DNA of 60,984 bases, taken from the IMG/VR virus record IMGVR_UViG_3300009161_000006, positions 1 to 60,984 of that record; one strand, 5' to 3'. A program made the translations under genes and the position numbers. Under the pieces are notes generated by a model that was given only the letters and a program-made list of their open reading frames with translations, searched no databases and was not told the origin of the DNA. Shown in pieces: positions 36,498-43,071 of the stretch (its first letter is position 1; each line of letters opens with the position of its first letter). This DNA comes from a virus.

Positions 36498-37409
36498 TTA
36501 GAATGGGACAGTCTCACACGTAGCGCAAATCACAGCCTTCCAATCTTCATTGTACTTTGCACCCGTGTTTAAACAGCTCTCACATTCATCTTCTTTTTGT
36601 AACGCATTGTAGTGGTCTGCCTGACAATACTCACAAGTGCCAAACTCTATTTCATTCTCCTCACATAGCGTCATGCCACAGTCGTAGCAAATCTCATCGT
36701 ATATATGCTCGTCTCTTGGTATATCTTTTTGCTTTTTTGTAGCAGGTTGCGACCAAGCGTATGAAGAGCCATACGATTGACCATATACGTTTCCCGGAGT
36801 ATATCCAACGCTACTACCAAGCGACCCTCTGTAGACTTTTGTTCCACCATAGTCAACATAGTTACTGACATACTTATATGAACCATTGGAGAACCAACAG
36901 CCATTAGCCCAATGCCCTGCTTTCTCATTGACAATAGCATATTCATTATTGGTATTCAAGAATACTAATTTGCTACCACCTATGAAGCCCTCAAGCATAT
37001 CAAGTATTATCTCATTGTACTCAAATCCCTCCGTGAAATTCTTGAGCACTACCTCGTTGAACATATAGGTATCCGAATAGTCCTTACTCGTAGGGACATC
37101 GTATATCATTCCGTTATGCACAAATCCTAAGTTATCATTGACCAAGAACGGATGACAATTTGTTTCATCAATCTTTCCGTGAGTACTGATTCGAAAATGT
37201 ATTACTATGTTTCGCTTACCATAACTCTTTTTTACCCTACTATATTCCTGATAGAACACCTCAAAGCTCTTCAACTCCTTGAATGTTTTCATTTGTTTTT
37301 TGTTGTCGATATATAACAAACCGGCACCATCGCCATTGTTATCCCAACAGTTTTTTAGTAGCTCTCTCTTAAGAGTAGCTTCTTTCTTATTCAAAATTGC
37401 TATACACAT
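36498..37409 (-). CDS. Class II glutamine amidotransferase with zinc-ribbon tail
   Basis: 303 aa. MCIAILN gives the N-terminal nucleophile Cys2. Further GAT-II marks are NNGDGAGLLY (24-33), VIHFRISTHGKIDETNCHPF (69-88, Arg73 and the THG loop), and GFVHNGMIYD (95-104, Asn-Gly of the oxyanion hole). A Tyr/Gly/Ser-rich linker leads to four CxxC-type pairs in the last 65 residues, probably zinc ribbons. It would release ammonia from glutamine. Flanked by amidoligase-like genes, it is a likely nitrogen donor for them. Confidence 0.8.
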   Translation of the reverse strand: MCIAILNKKEATLKRELLKNCWDNNGDGAGLLYIDNKKQMKTFKELKSFEVFYQEYSRVKKSYGKRNIVIHFRISTHGKIDETNCHPFLVNDNLGFVHNGMIYDVPTSKDYSDTYMFNEVVLKNFTEGFEYNEIILDMLEGFIGGSKLVFLNTNNEYAIVNEKAGHWANGCWFSNGSYKYVSNYVDYGGTKVYRGSLGSSVGYTPGNVYGQSYGSSYAWSQPATKKQKDIPRDEHIYDEICYDCGMTLCEENEIEFGTCEYCQADHYNALQKEDECESCLNTGAKYNEDWKAVICATCETVPF

Positions 37410-37435
37410 ATTTATTAGATTAAATTATTAATTAA

Positions 37436-38644
37436 TTACGCTCCTACTTCATCATTATTTATTGAGTTACTCAACCCATCACTTTTAATTTTGCTTACAT
37501 CAATATTGTCAAGCACCTTGTTATTATACATCTTAGAGTATTGTATGAATTTATTAACCTTAGTTAGCAACTGCGATTGAGTATAAATTAACCTCAAGTG
37601 CTTGTATAACTTAGACCTCTGATTGACAATCATCTTGAGTACATCAACCTCCGAAGCATTGATATTGGTCATTATTATCCTCATTAAGTCACGTCTCCAA
37701 AGTAAATTTTTGATAGATTTTACAGAGGAAGGTAGCCTTATCTCCACCCTATTATTCTTGATATAAAAAGATGAGTATTTATCTCTCGTATAGAAGTACT
37801 CTTGCTTCTTCTTAGCTTTAGAGTATGTCTTATCGAGCCTATTCTCATACATTGAATAGAGCAGTGGTATAAACCCACTCATGCCCTCAAATAATTCATC
37901 AGGTGAATACTTAGTTGATGACACATTTATATGACCCCCACAATTTTCAGATGACTTGGCATTAATTAAGGTCATTAAGTCGGGGTCTTTTATATCATTG
38001 TCCATATCATTAGTGAACAAGTCAAAGGTCGGACTGACCAACTCATAGCCAATACAGCTATCTAATGACCCGTCATTCTCCTTGCCCCAACCTGTTCTAT
38101 CGTACACATCTCTATAGTATATTCCACAGGCATCGCCATCTTCCTTCTCCACCTCGAAGCCAACCCTCCAAACTGTTTTCTCAGTGGACTTGTCCCTTCG
38201 TGATAGCGATTGATAACTTGCATTATTTTCCGATTGGTCATCATCATCATCCGACTCATAATTTGAATCATAGTACTCATCTCGTCTGTCTGACCAATAG
38301 ATGCCATGGTCATTTGCTACGTCGCTGTCGGCATAAACTTCACCCCTACATTCTATTGATTCATCTCTGCAGAAGTATCCCTGAGCTCTTCTTGATACGT
38401 ATCCATATTGGCATCTATGGTTCTCTGTATCTATCCACTCATCATGATACTCTGAGTATGCTATGCTCTCATTACCTTCAATAAATGTACTGCCAAAATA
38501 TTCAGTATGCACATCATCATTTAGACACCATTCGTTCTCCATATCGGTCAAGGTACAGTCTGATTTCAACTCCCAAGTCCCATCGTGTAGTTCTACACAT
38601 AATTCTGCGGGGTGTACGTCCCCATTGCTTACCATTATATTCAT
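37436..38644 (-). CDS. Amidoligase-like enzyme with Cys/Tyr-rich N-terminal region
   Basis: 402 aa. Residues 1-150 hold repeated Cys/Trp/Tyr/Asp modules and an acidic run SDDDDDQ. The catalytic part follows: WRVGFEVEKEDG (159-170), NDGSLDSCIGYELVSP (190-205), ENCGGHINVSS (233-243), YENRL...YFYTRDKY, and NRVEIRLPSS (298-307). This is the Amidoligase_2 order and the same as in 34763-35674, so the two are paralogs. The N-terminal region may recognise the conjugation target (inference). Confidence 0.7.
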   Translation of the reverse strand: MNIMVSNGDVHPAELCVELHDGTWELKSDCTLTDMENEWCLNDDVHTEYFGSTFIEGNESIAYSEYHDEWIDTENHRCQYGYVSRRAQGYFCRDESIECRGEVYADSDVANDHGIYWSDRRDEYYDSNYESDDDDDQSENNASYQSLSRRDKSTEKTVWRVGFEVEKEDGDACGIYYRDVYDRTGWGKENDGSLDSCIGYELVSPTFDLFTNDMDNDIKDPDLMTLINAKSSENCGGHINVSSTKYSPDELFEGMSGFIPLLYSMYENRLDKTYSKAKKKQEYFYTRDKYSSFYIKNNRVEIRLPSSVKSIKNLLWRRDLMRIIMTNINASEVDVLKMIVNQRSKLYKHLRLIYTQSQLLTKVNKFIQYSKMYNNKVLDNIDVSKIKSDGLSNSINNDEVGA

Positions 38645-38688
38645 AATAAATTTAATTTAATTGTTGCCTACTCTATTAGGTTTTCAGC

Positions 38689-39165
38689 TTACCCTTTATT
38701 GATTAAAAAATATCTTGGCTGATGAAAATCATCAAATCCATAGTCTTGCATTGAAATTATTGTTGTCCAACCTGCCTTCATAATTTCGTAGTGAGTTTGA
38801 CTTCTGCCTTCTCCTTCCGACCACGCTCCCAAAGTATACCAATCCTTATCGAAGAACTCTTCTATCTCTTGTTCTGATAGTTCTTCTTTAAATCTGTAGG
38901 TGGTTTTCCCATCAATTACATTGTAAATTTCGTTGCCTGATGCGTCTTCAAAAGAAAGTACACAATCATTGAAATCAATTTCATCAAAAGTGTAATAGGT
39001 ATATGTTGTTCCTTCACAACAAGGGCAACCACTTTCTATTGAAACATATTCTATACCTTCGTTTATTTCATCACAATTTCTTGCTATGATACATATGTGT
39101 TTATTTTCAATTCTCACATTATTGTCATGATAAATCATAAGCCACGACGTTATTTTTTCTTCCAT
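38689..39165 (-). CDS. Hypothetical acidic protein
   Basis: 158 aa, with a CPCCEG cluster (about 48-53) and many acidic and aromatic residues. The C-terminus has Trp/Gly-rich segments (WYTLGAWSEGEGRSQTHYEI). The start is fixed by the leader ATTAATAATTAAAAATTAG and the hairpin at 39191. No family was recognised. Confidence 0.6.
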   Translation of the reverse strand: MEEKITSWLMIYHDNNVRIENKHICIIARNCDEINEGIEYVSIESGCPCCEGTTYTYYTFDEIDFNDCVLSFEDASGNEIYNVIDGKTTYRFKEELSEQEIEEFFDKDWYTLGAWSEGEGRSQTHYEIMKAGWTTIISMQDYGFDDFHQPRYFLINKG

Positions 39166-39190
39166 ACGTTCTAATTTTTAATTATTAATA

Positions 39191-39206
39191 GTAACCTCGA
39201 GGTTAC
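39191..39206 (-). promoter_or_regulatory. TYRA-loop leader hairpin (GTAACC-TCGA-GGTTAC)
   Basis: A perfect dyad 26 nt before the 39165 start. The flanks (AAATCAAA on one side, TATTAATAATTAAAAATTAG on the other) are identical to those of the hairpin at 39471, while both stem arms have changed together. Confidence 0.75.
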
Positions 39207-39223
39207 TTTTGATTTATACTATT

Positions 39224-39445
39224 TTATTCATTGTAGTCATCGTAAATAGTAATCCTATACTTATTCAAAATAAGTGGTGCTTGTGCATTTTTCATAAGTT
39301 CCATTAATTCCTCTATAGTATTGATTTCTATTATCAATTCTTCTTCATCATATTCATTTAGTTCAGTTCTTACAATAAACTTAGAAGCTTCTTTGTAATA
39401 AGCCTTTGCAGTACCCCACGATGCACATTTTAACATAAATTCCAT
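39224..39445 (-). CDS. Hypothetical small protein
   Basis: 73 aa; a strand-helix pattern (FIVRTEL...EELIIEI...EELMELMKNAQ...YRITIYDDYNE), highly acidic in the second half. It is preceded by the same 28-nt leader as the 158-aa gene. Unknown function. Confidence 0.6.
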   Translation of the reverse strand: MEFMLKCASWGTAKAYYKEASKFIVRTELNEYDEEELIIEINTIEELMELMKNAQAPLILNKYRITIYDDYNE

Positions 39446-39457
39446 ACTTTCTAATTT

Positions 39458-39739
39458 TTAATTATTAATAGTGGTTTCAAAACCACATTTGATTTCAATT
39501 GTTACTTCATCCATTGCGCCCTCGAGTGACAGTGAGTCCAAATCAGCGAACCGACTCGCACAATAGCCCTGCCATCGAAGACCGTTCTTTGTAGTCCCCT
39601 TGTTATTCACACCGGAGATGATGAACGTCCTCTGCTCGAATCCATTGATGAACTCATCAAGGACATAATACTCTCTACCATTCACGACCTTTGCCCCTTC
39701 AGGTAACTTCTTATCATTGATACACGTTACCTTTCTCAT
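39458..39739 (-). CDS. Hypothetical protein with CGFETT tail
   Basis: 93 aa. The opening MRKVTCINDKKLPEG and a later RWQGYCASRF resemble a small-protein family common in Bacteroidetes phages. The last residues EIKCGFETTINN are encoded by a palindrome (39471-39486) that is also the leader hairpin of the next gene. A truncated relative lies at 41162-41256. The start overlaps the 69-aa gene by 4 nt. Unknown function. Confidence 0.65.
   Translation of the reverse strand: MRKVTCINDKKLPEGAKVVNGREYYVLDEFINGFEQRTFIISGVNNKGTTKNGLRWQGYCASRFADLDSLSLEGAMDEVTIEIKCGFETTINN
39471..39486 (-). promoter_or_regulatory. TYRA-loop leader hairpin (GTGGTT-TTGA-AACCAC)
   Basis: A perfect 6-bp stem with TTGA loop read leftward, 26 nt before the 39445 start and overlapping the last codons of the 93-aa gene. 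The same stem recurs at 41162, 41572 and 42075. Confidence 0.75.
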
Positions 39740-39945
39740 CTTATATTTAGATTACTAAATATCCATTCTTCATCAAAGCGAAGCAGGTCATTTAGTTGTG
39801 TCTCACTAATCCCATTCTCGAATAGCTCTTCGATTAATGAAACGAAATCATCTTCCTTGCCCTCACTTATTATTCTGTCTTTGGTTTCTTCTGCACCACC
39901 CCACGCATCAAATTGTCTTAAGTTAATCTCGCTTGTTACTCTCAT
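39736..39945 (-). CDS. Hypothetical small acidic protein
   Basis: 69 aa, helical and acidic (MRVTSEINLRQFDAWGGAEE). The pattern FDAWGGA...LIEELF...LNDLLRF is common in phage early proteins of unknown role. Coupled by a 4-nt overlap to the 93-aa gene. Confidence 0.6.
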   Translation of the reverse strand: MRVTSEINLRQFDAWGGAEETKDRIISEGKEDDFVSLIEELFENGISETQLNDLLRFDEEWIFSNLNIR

Positions 39946-39957
39946 AATTTCTGTTTT

Positions 39958-40158
39958 TTATTGGTTTATATGTTCTATTAAAAATAATTTTCTAGTCCAT
40001 TCCTCATCCTGCATTATAACATCAAGGAACATTTCACCCGTCTCTTCGTCTAAATAGACTTCATAATGAACTATACCGAAATCATCTGACCACAGGTCGA
40101 TAATAAATGATGTAGTTAGTGCGCCCATTGGTAACTCTTCTAATACTTTATACTTCAT
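39958..40158 (-). CDS. Hypothetical small protein
   Basis: 66 aa, mixed strands and acidic residues (YLDEETGEMFLDVIMQDEEW). The leader TTACTAAAAAATAGAACTT is of the A-rich type. Unknown function. Confidence 0.6.
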   Translation of the reverse strand: MKYKVLEELPMGALTTSFIIDLWSDDFGIVHYEVYLDEETGEMFLDVIMQDEEWTRKLFLIEHINQ

Positions 40159-40170
40159 AAGTTCTATTTT

Positions 40171-40323
40171 TTAGTAGGTATAAATTTCTTCTTCTTCGCA
40201 TACTTGACTATTAATCTCAATAAGATATAACATCTCCATACACTCATCATAAGACCCTCTCATGATTGTTCCGAATTGGTCATCAATTAGACACCAATCG
40301 TTTGTTGATTTGATTACTTCCAT
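40171..40323 (-). CDS. Hypothetical 50-aa protein
   Basis: Begins MEVIKSTNDWCLIDDQFGTI and ends in EEEEIYTY. Its ATG shares one base with the stop codon of the upstream lipoprotein gene (TAATG), arguing for a real, translationally coupled gene. Unknown function. Confidence 0.5.
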   Translation of the reverse strand: MEVIKSTNDWCLIDDQFGTIMRGSYDECMEMLYLIEINSQVCEEEEIYTY

Positions 40324-40499
40324 TACTTTGCAGTTTTTTGTTGATTGTGAATACTATTTACCTGTCCGTATGCGTCACATTCTACATACTTTCGCCCATT
40401 ATTGCAACTCGTTAACACAACTAATAACACAATCGCTATTAGCATTGCTATTTTTATGCAGAACAACTGCACATAAATGTTCTTTGATAATCTTTTCAT
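40323..40499 (-). CDS. Small lipoprotein
   Basis: 58 aa. Basic start MKRLSKNIY, hydrophobic core about 11-29, then lipobox LTSC (Cys32) followed by NNGRKYVECDAYGQ. The mature peptide is about 27 residues. An A-rich leader (ACTAAAAACTAAAAGAA) precedes the ATG. It could alter the outer membrane during infection, such as superinfection exclusion (inference). Confidence 0.55.
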   Translation of the reverse strand: MKRLSKNIYVQLFCIKIAMLIAIVLLVVLTSCNNGRKYVECDAYGQVNSIHNQQKTAK

Positions 40500-40523
40500 T
40501 TCTTTTAGTTTTTAGTTGTTGGT

Positions 40524-40865
40524 TTATATTATATTATAGTAGTGACTTAAGTATTCTTTAGCCATATATCTAACATCTCGGATACTATATCCTTGATTAT
40601 CTATTGCATTTCCATTCCTATAAACTGATTGTGTAGATGTCTTTGGATAAATAGCCATTCTATAAATATGGTTGAAGCATTTACTATTTGTCACCCCATA
40701 AATAAGAATTATGTTTATATCATCGTACTCTACAGAGTGATTTATAAACTCTTTCACATCGGAGTTATAATCCAATATACTTTTACGCTCAATTTCAACC
40801 TGTGCCAAAAAGGTTCCTGCTAGCATTTCATCCCATCTCATTTCTAATTCGCTTTCTGATTTCAT
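40524..40865 (-). CDS. Hypothetical protein
   Basis: 113 aa. The C-terminal part YRNGNAIDNQGYSIRDVRYMAKEYLSHYY is a pattern seen in small phage proteins; the N-terminus is helical. Leader CAATTAAAAACTAAAAGAA precedes the ATG. Unknown function. Confidence 0.55.
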   Translation of the reverse strand: MKSESELEMRWDEMLAGTFLAQVEIERKSILDYNSDVKEFINHSVEYDDINIILIYGVTNSKCFNHIYRMAIYPKTSTQSVYRNGNAIDNQGYSIRDVRYMAKEYLSHYYNII

Positions 40866-40870
40866 TTCTT

Positions 40871-41020
40871 TTAGTTTTTAATTGTTATTATTTTGAATTT
40901 ATTTTTATTGTGACTCCCTTGAGCCACCAATTGATTGCGCTTATAATAGCATAGCGCCATACTATAAAAGTAATAGGTCTCACATATAGAGCCATTTACA
41001 TATTGTAGTTGGTAGGTCAT
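40871..41020 (-). CDS. Hypothetical 49-aa protein
   Basis: Begins MTYQLQYVNGSICETYYFYS and continues MALCYYKRNQLVAQGSHN. The YVNGSI...YYFYSxAL...NQL.AQGSHN pattern is one I recognise from small Bacteroidetes phage proteins. It overlaps the upstream peptide stop by one base (TAATG). Confidence 0.5.
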   Translation of the reverse strand: MTYQLQYVNGSICETYYFYSMALCYYKRNQLVAQGSHNKNKFKIITIKN

Positions 41021-41115
41021 TATGGTTTAGTTTTTAAGTTATTGTATACATACACAATCATAAATAATGATAAAATCATTAAGCAAACACCAATACACGT
41101 TGTTACATTTTCCAT
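41020..41115 (-). CDS. 31-aa single-span membrane peptide
   Basis: One hydrophobic segment (about 6-23) and a short Lys-containing tail; its stop overlaps the next start. Small size makes the call tentative. It is the first gene after the hairpin at 41162. Confidence 0.35.
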   Translation of the reverse strand: MENVTTCIGVCLMILSLFMIVYVYNNLKTKP

Positions 41116-41161
41116 TTCATTTAATTATTAAATTATAAATACTATTTTTTTAAGTTGAACT

Positions 41162-41177
41162 GTGGTTTTGAAACCAC
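41162..41177 (-). promoter_or_regulatory. TYRA-loop hairpin (GTGGTT-TCAA-AACCAC)
   Basis: Perfect stem, 47 nt before the 41115 start codon. It lies at the end of a truncated copy of the 93-aa gene. Confidence 0.65.
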
Positions 41178-41256
41178 AATCGATTTCATTCTCATTGGGG
41201 CGCACGTCCCCTGTGACAGTGAGAGCATTCATCTCCACCCTCGCACCCTTAATTTG
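41162..41256 (-). pseudogene. Truncated relative of the 93-aa gene (3' end)
   Basis: A 34-codon frame starting at 41233 encodes NALTVTGDVRPNENEIDCGF-KTT. It aligns without gaps to the last 24 residues of the 93-aa product (DSLSLEGAMDEVTIEIKCGF-ETT). DNA matches include GTGACAGTGAG and the palindrome. The 5' two thirds of the gene are absent. Gap 41116-41320 holds nothing else that I can identify. Confidence 0.5.
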
Positions 41257-41320
41257 TTTGTACGTATTAATTTACCTTCAAAGAAGAAGCCCCAAATTTC
41301 ATAGAGCCCCTCAATTCTAA

Positions 41321-41548
41321 TTATTCGGCTTTCCATAAGTTCCATTTATTAGATTGGTTTATACTATAGCGTTCATTAAATTGCGCTTGCGTCACTTCCC
41401 ATATCTCCACATTCTCATTAAAAGCCACTTCCACCACGAACTCATGGTTTTCGGGGTTATTAACATTATCCTCCCAAGCAGTTTGTGAGAGTGAATTGCA
41501 CCCTGCACAAAGTGACAGGACTAAAAATATTTTTATTGTTCGTTTCAT
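41321..41548 (-). CDS. Small lipoprotein
   Basis: 75 aa from the Met at 41548 (MKRTIKIFLVLSLCAGCNSL), with lipobox CAGC. Chosen over an upstream Met because the hairpin (41572) and an A-rich leader lie between. The mature domain has a strand-rich VVEVAFNENVEIWEVTQAQF segment. It is probably anchored in the outer membrane; the role is unknown. Confidence 0.6.
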   Translation of the reverse strand: MKRTIKIFLVLSLCAGCNSLSQTAWEDNVNNPENHEFVVEVAFNENVEIWEVTQAQFNERYSINQSNKWNLWKAE

Positions 41549-41571
41549 TTTTTTTTTATTAAAGTAAAAAT

Positions 41572-41587
41572 GTGGTTTTGAAACCAC
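41572..41587 (-). promoter_or_regulatory. TYRA-loop leader hairpin (GTGGTT-TCAA-AACCAC)
   Basis: Perfect stem 24 nt before the lipoprotein start codon; non-coding here, so conservation cannot be due to a protein. Confidence 0.75.
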
Positions 41588-41611
41588 ACTATAAAAAATA
41601 TTCGTATACGC

Positions 41612-41640
41612 AAAAGCACCCTGTAAAACAGGGCGCTTTA
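41612..41640 (-). terminator. Rho-independent terminator after first left-arm gene
   Basis: Read leftward, AAAGCGCCCTG-TTTTA-CAGGGTGCTTTT is an 11-bp stem with one G-T pair and a short T run. It may cut expression between the promoter-proximal 178-aa gene and the rest, or allow partial readthrough. Confidence 0.75.
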
Positions 41641-41662
41641 ATTATTCGTTTGTTCGTTTGTT

Positions 41663-42199
41663 TTACCCTTCTATCATGGTATCCATTTTGCGTTTAAGCA
41701 ATACAATAACTGCTTGAATTTGCGCCTTTGTTAGTGTACTTGTCAATTCGTCCTTATCGTTAATTGATAATTTTGACTCACCGAAAGTTAATTTTAGCTT
41801 AAATTCTTCCTTTTCTTTCGTTGGCGTATCGGTAGCGAATTTCAAAAAGTCCTGCACATTGTAGGAATCCCGAACTGAAGCTAAATAAGCGCCTTGCTTA
41901 TCGGCAAATTTATTTGCCTTAATTAATCGGTAACACCACGACTTTTCTTGAAATCCCAAGTATAAAAAGAAATCTTCCATTGTCCATTCAACGTCTGCGA
42001 CCTTGAAAAACTGTTTACATTCTTTAGTTTTGAAGTATTCAGCGCTTTCACTTACTAATTTCGCAAGACACATTGTGGTTTCAAAACCACACTTAAAACC
42101 TTGCGTTACGGCTGAATTAAGTTCGCTAATTTCTTGAGCGTTAATTCCTTTTCTTGCATTGTTCACTGCTTTGCTTTCATTCGTTGTTAATGTTTTCAT
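41663..42199 (-). CDS. First leftward gene; hypothetical regulatory-type protein
   Basis: 178 aa. The N-terminal half includes LNSAVTQGFKCGFETTMCLA, sharing the CGFETT peptide and its palindrome with other loci. The middle (WTMEDFFLYLGFQEKSWCYRLIKANKF, about 71-97) looks like a helix-turn-helix or recognition helix region. The C-terminus is a charged helix. As the first gene after the divergent region, and separated from the rest by a terminator, it suits an immediate-early regulator (inference). Confidence 0.55.
   Translation of the reverse strand: MKTLTTNESKAVNNARKGINAQEISELNSAVTQGFKCGFETTMCLAKLVSESAEYFKTKECKQFFKVADVEWTMEDFFLYLGFQEKSWCYRLIKANKFADKQGAYLASVRDSYNVQDFLKFATDTPTKEKEEFKLKLTFGESKLSINDKDELTSTLTKAQIQAVIVLLKRKMDTMIEG
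42075..42090 (-). repeat. TYRA-loop palindrome inside coding sequence
   Basis: GTGGTT-TTGA-AACCAC read leftward, encoding CGFETT in the 178-aa gene. It is directly followed by an in-frame ATG (MCLAKLVSE), so an internal start is possible. Confidence 0.55.
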
Positions 42200-42259
42200 A
42201 ATAAATAAAATTAAGTAATAAATAAAATTGTTTGATGTTCAATACCTTATCGAACACAA

Positions 42260-42267
42260 CAAAGATA
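42260..42267 (-). promoter_or_regulatory. Leftward early promoter -7 box
   Basis: TATCTTTG on the minus strand, 61 nt before the first leftward gene. It is the main promoter candidate for the left block. Confidence 0.65.
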
Positions 42268-42746
42268 GTACAATAATCGGATATAGAAAGTATAAAACTA
42301 AAATAATTTACTTTTTTTATTTGCCTATGTCCTGAAAGCCCCGCCACCACTACGTTTCAGGGTTAAAAAAAGTTTTGTTCCGTATGTTATGTTAGTGGTT
42401 TTGATAGGATAGGCAGGGCTTAAACCCTTACTGCTACTACGTTTCAGCGCTTTTAGTGTGCTTGTCCCTTGCTATATTGAATCGTGTGTGCGTGTGCGTG
42501 GCTAGTATGTACGGGTGTGTGTGCGTGTGCGTGTGTGCGTGTGCGTGGGTGCATACGTGGGCGTATGTGCGTGTGCGTTACGTGTGTGCGTGTGTGTGCG
42601 TGTACGCATGGGAAAAAGCCAAAAAAACGAGCAATGACGGGGCTTTCAGCACCCCACTGCCCTAAAAAAATGTCGTTTCCGTGCGTGGACCGGCGACGCC
42701 ATACCATACCATCATCCAACTACTACTATTATCTAATAAAATTTTA
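42268..42746. other. Candidate replication origin / divergent control region
   Basis: About 480 bp without genes between divergent promoters. It contains a 12-bp direct repeat ACTACGTTTCAG (42349-42360 and 42436-42447), and a 12-bp inverted repeat CTGAAAGCCCCG / CGGGGCTTTCAG (42332-42343 and 42638-42649) that brackets the GT/GC tract. A local hairpin CCTGAAA...TTTCAGG spans 42331-42361. GC content is visibly higher than anywhere else. Transcription direction switches here. No initiator box was proven. Confidence 0.5.
42484..42611. repeat. Alternating purine-pyrimidine GT/GC tract
   Basis: About 128 bp, almost wholly GTGTGCGTGTGCGT-type dinucleotides with short interruptions. Such sequence can adopt Z-DNA under negative supercoiling (established property). 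Long open frames across it in several directions are repeat artefacts. Confidence 0.8.
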
Positions 42747-42754
42747 TACCTTTG
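42747..42754 (+). promoter_or_regulatory. Rightward promoter -7 box (TACCTTTG)
   Basis: TACCTTTG followed by TAAC, 23 nt before the first rightward gene; matches TAnnTTTG. Confidence 0.65.
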
Positions 42755-42776
42755 TAACTCACTAAAACAAAAGATT

Positions 42777-43025
42777 ATGTACGGAAAAAATTTAGGTAGT
42801 ATTTACGGAATAATGGACGATGGACTAACTGTAAAGGACGGTAGATTGATTAACAATAGACCAAATGGGAAGAACGGAATTGAGAAAGCTTGTGAGTTAA
42901 AGAAGGCTATAAAAAAGGCTGAGAAGATTAGTATGATATCTGAAGGAGTTGCTTTAGGGGATATGAAAGCAGAGATGAGAGAGGAGGGAATGGGTATGAT
43001 TATGCCATTTAAGTTTAAAAGATAA
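42777..43025 (+). CDS. First rightward gene; hypothetical protein
   Basis: 82 aa from ATG 42777 (MYGKNLGSIYGIMDDGLTVK). The longer upstream frame runs through the promoter and is rejected. The second half is a Lys/Glu-rich helix, with a Met-rich end EGMGMIMPFKFKR. It has its own promoter and terminator, so it is a monocistronic immediate-early candidate. No family was recognised. Confidence 0.6.
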   Translation: MYGKNLGSIYGIMDDGLTVKDGRLINNRPNGKNGIEKACELKKAIKKAEKISMISEGVALGDMKAEMREEGMGMIMPFKFKR

Positions 43026-43029
43026 CAAT

Positions 43030-43069
43030 CGACACTACTTTGTGTTGATTTTAGTGTCGTTTTTATTTT
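43030..43069 (+). terminator. Rho-independent terminator
   Basis: CGACACTA (43030-43037) pairs with TAGTGTCG (43052-43059), followed by TTTTTATTTTT. Confidence 0.85.
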
Positions 43070-43071
43070 TG
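43064..43071 (+). promoter_or_regulatory. Possible -7 box (TATTTTTG) overlapping terminator
   Basis: Matches TAnnTTTG and is followed by TAAC, but lies in a terminator T run and 217 nt before groEL, so it may be fortuitous. Confidence 0.35.

Noticed and set aside
32361-38215. Recurring CGTGATAGCGA word (about 32365, 36484, 38202)
   Set aside because: Two copies are coding for Leu-Ser-Arg-type residues and only one forms a stem-loop, so chance codon use is enough.
39191-42090. The 16-bp palindromes as rho-independent terminators
   Set aside because: No T run follows them on either strand, and they lie just before start codons, unlike the clear terminators at 41612 and 27878.
42453-42765. Long overlapping reading frames on both strands across the GT/GC tract
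   Set aside because: They encode Val/Cys/Ala/His repeats dictated by the dinucleotide tract, lack a leader, and run through the promoter of the 82-aa gene.
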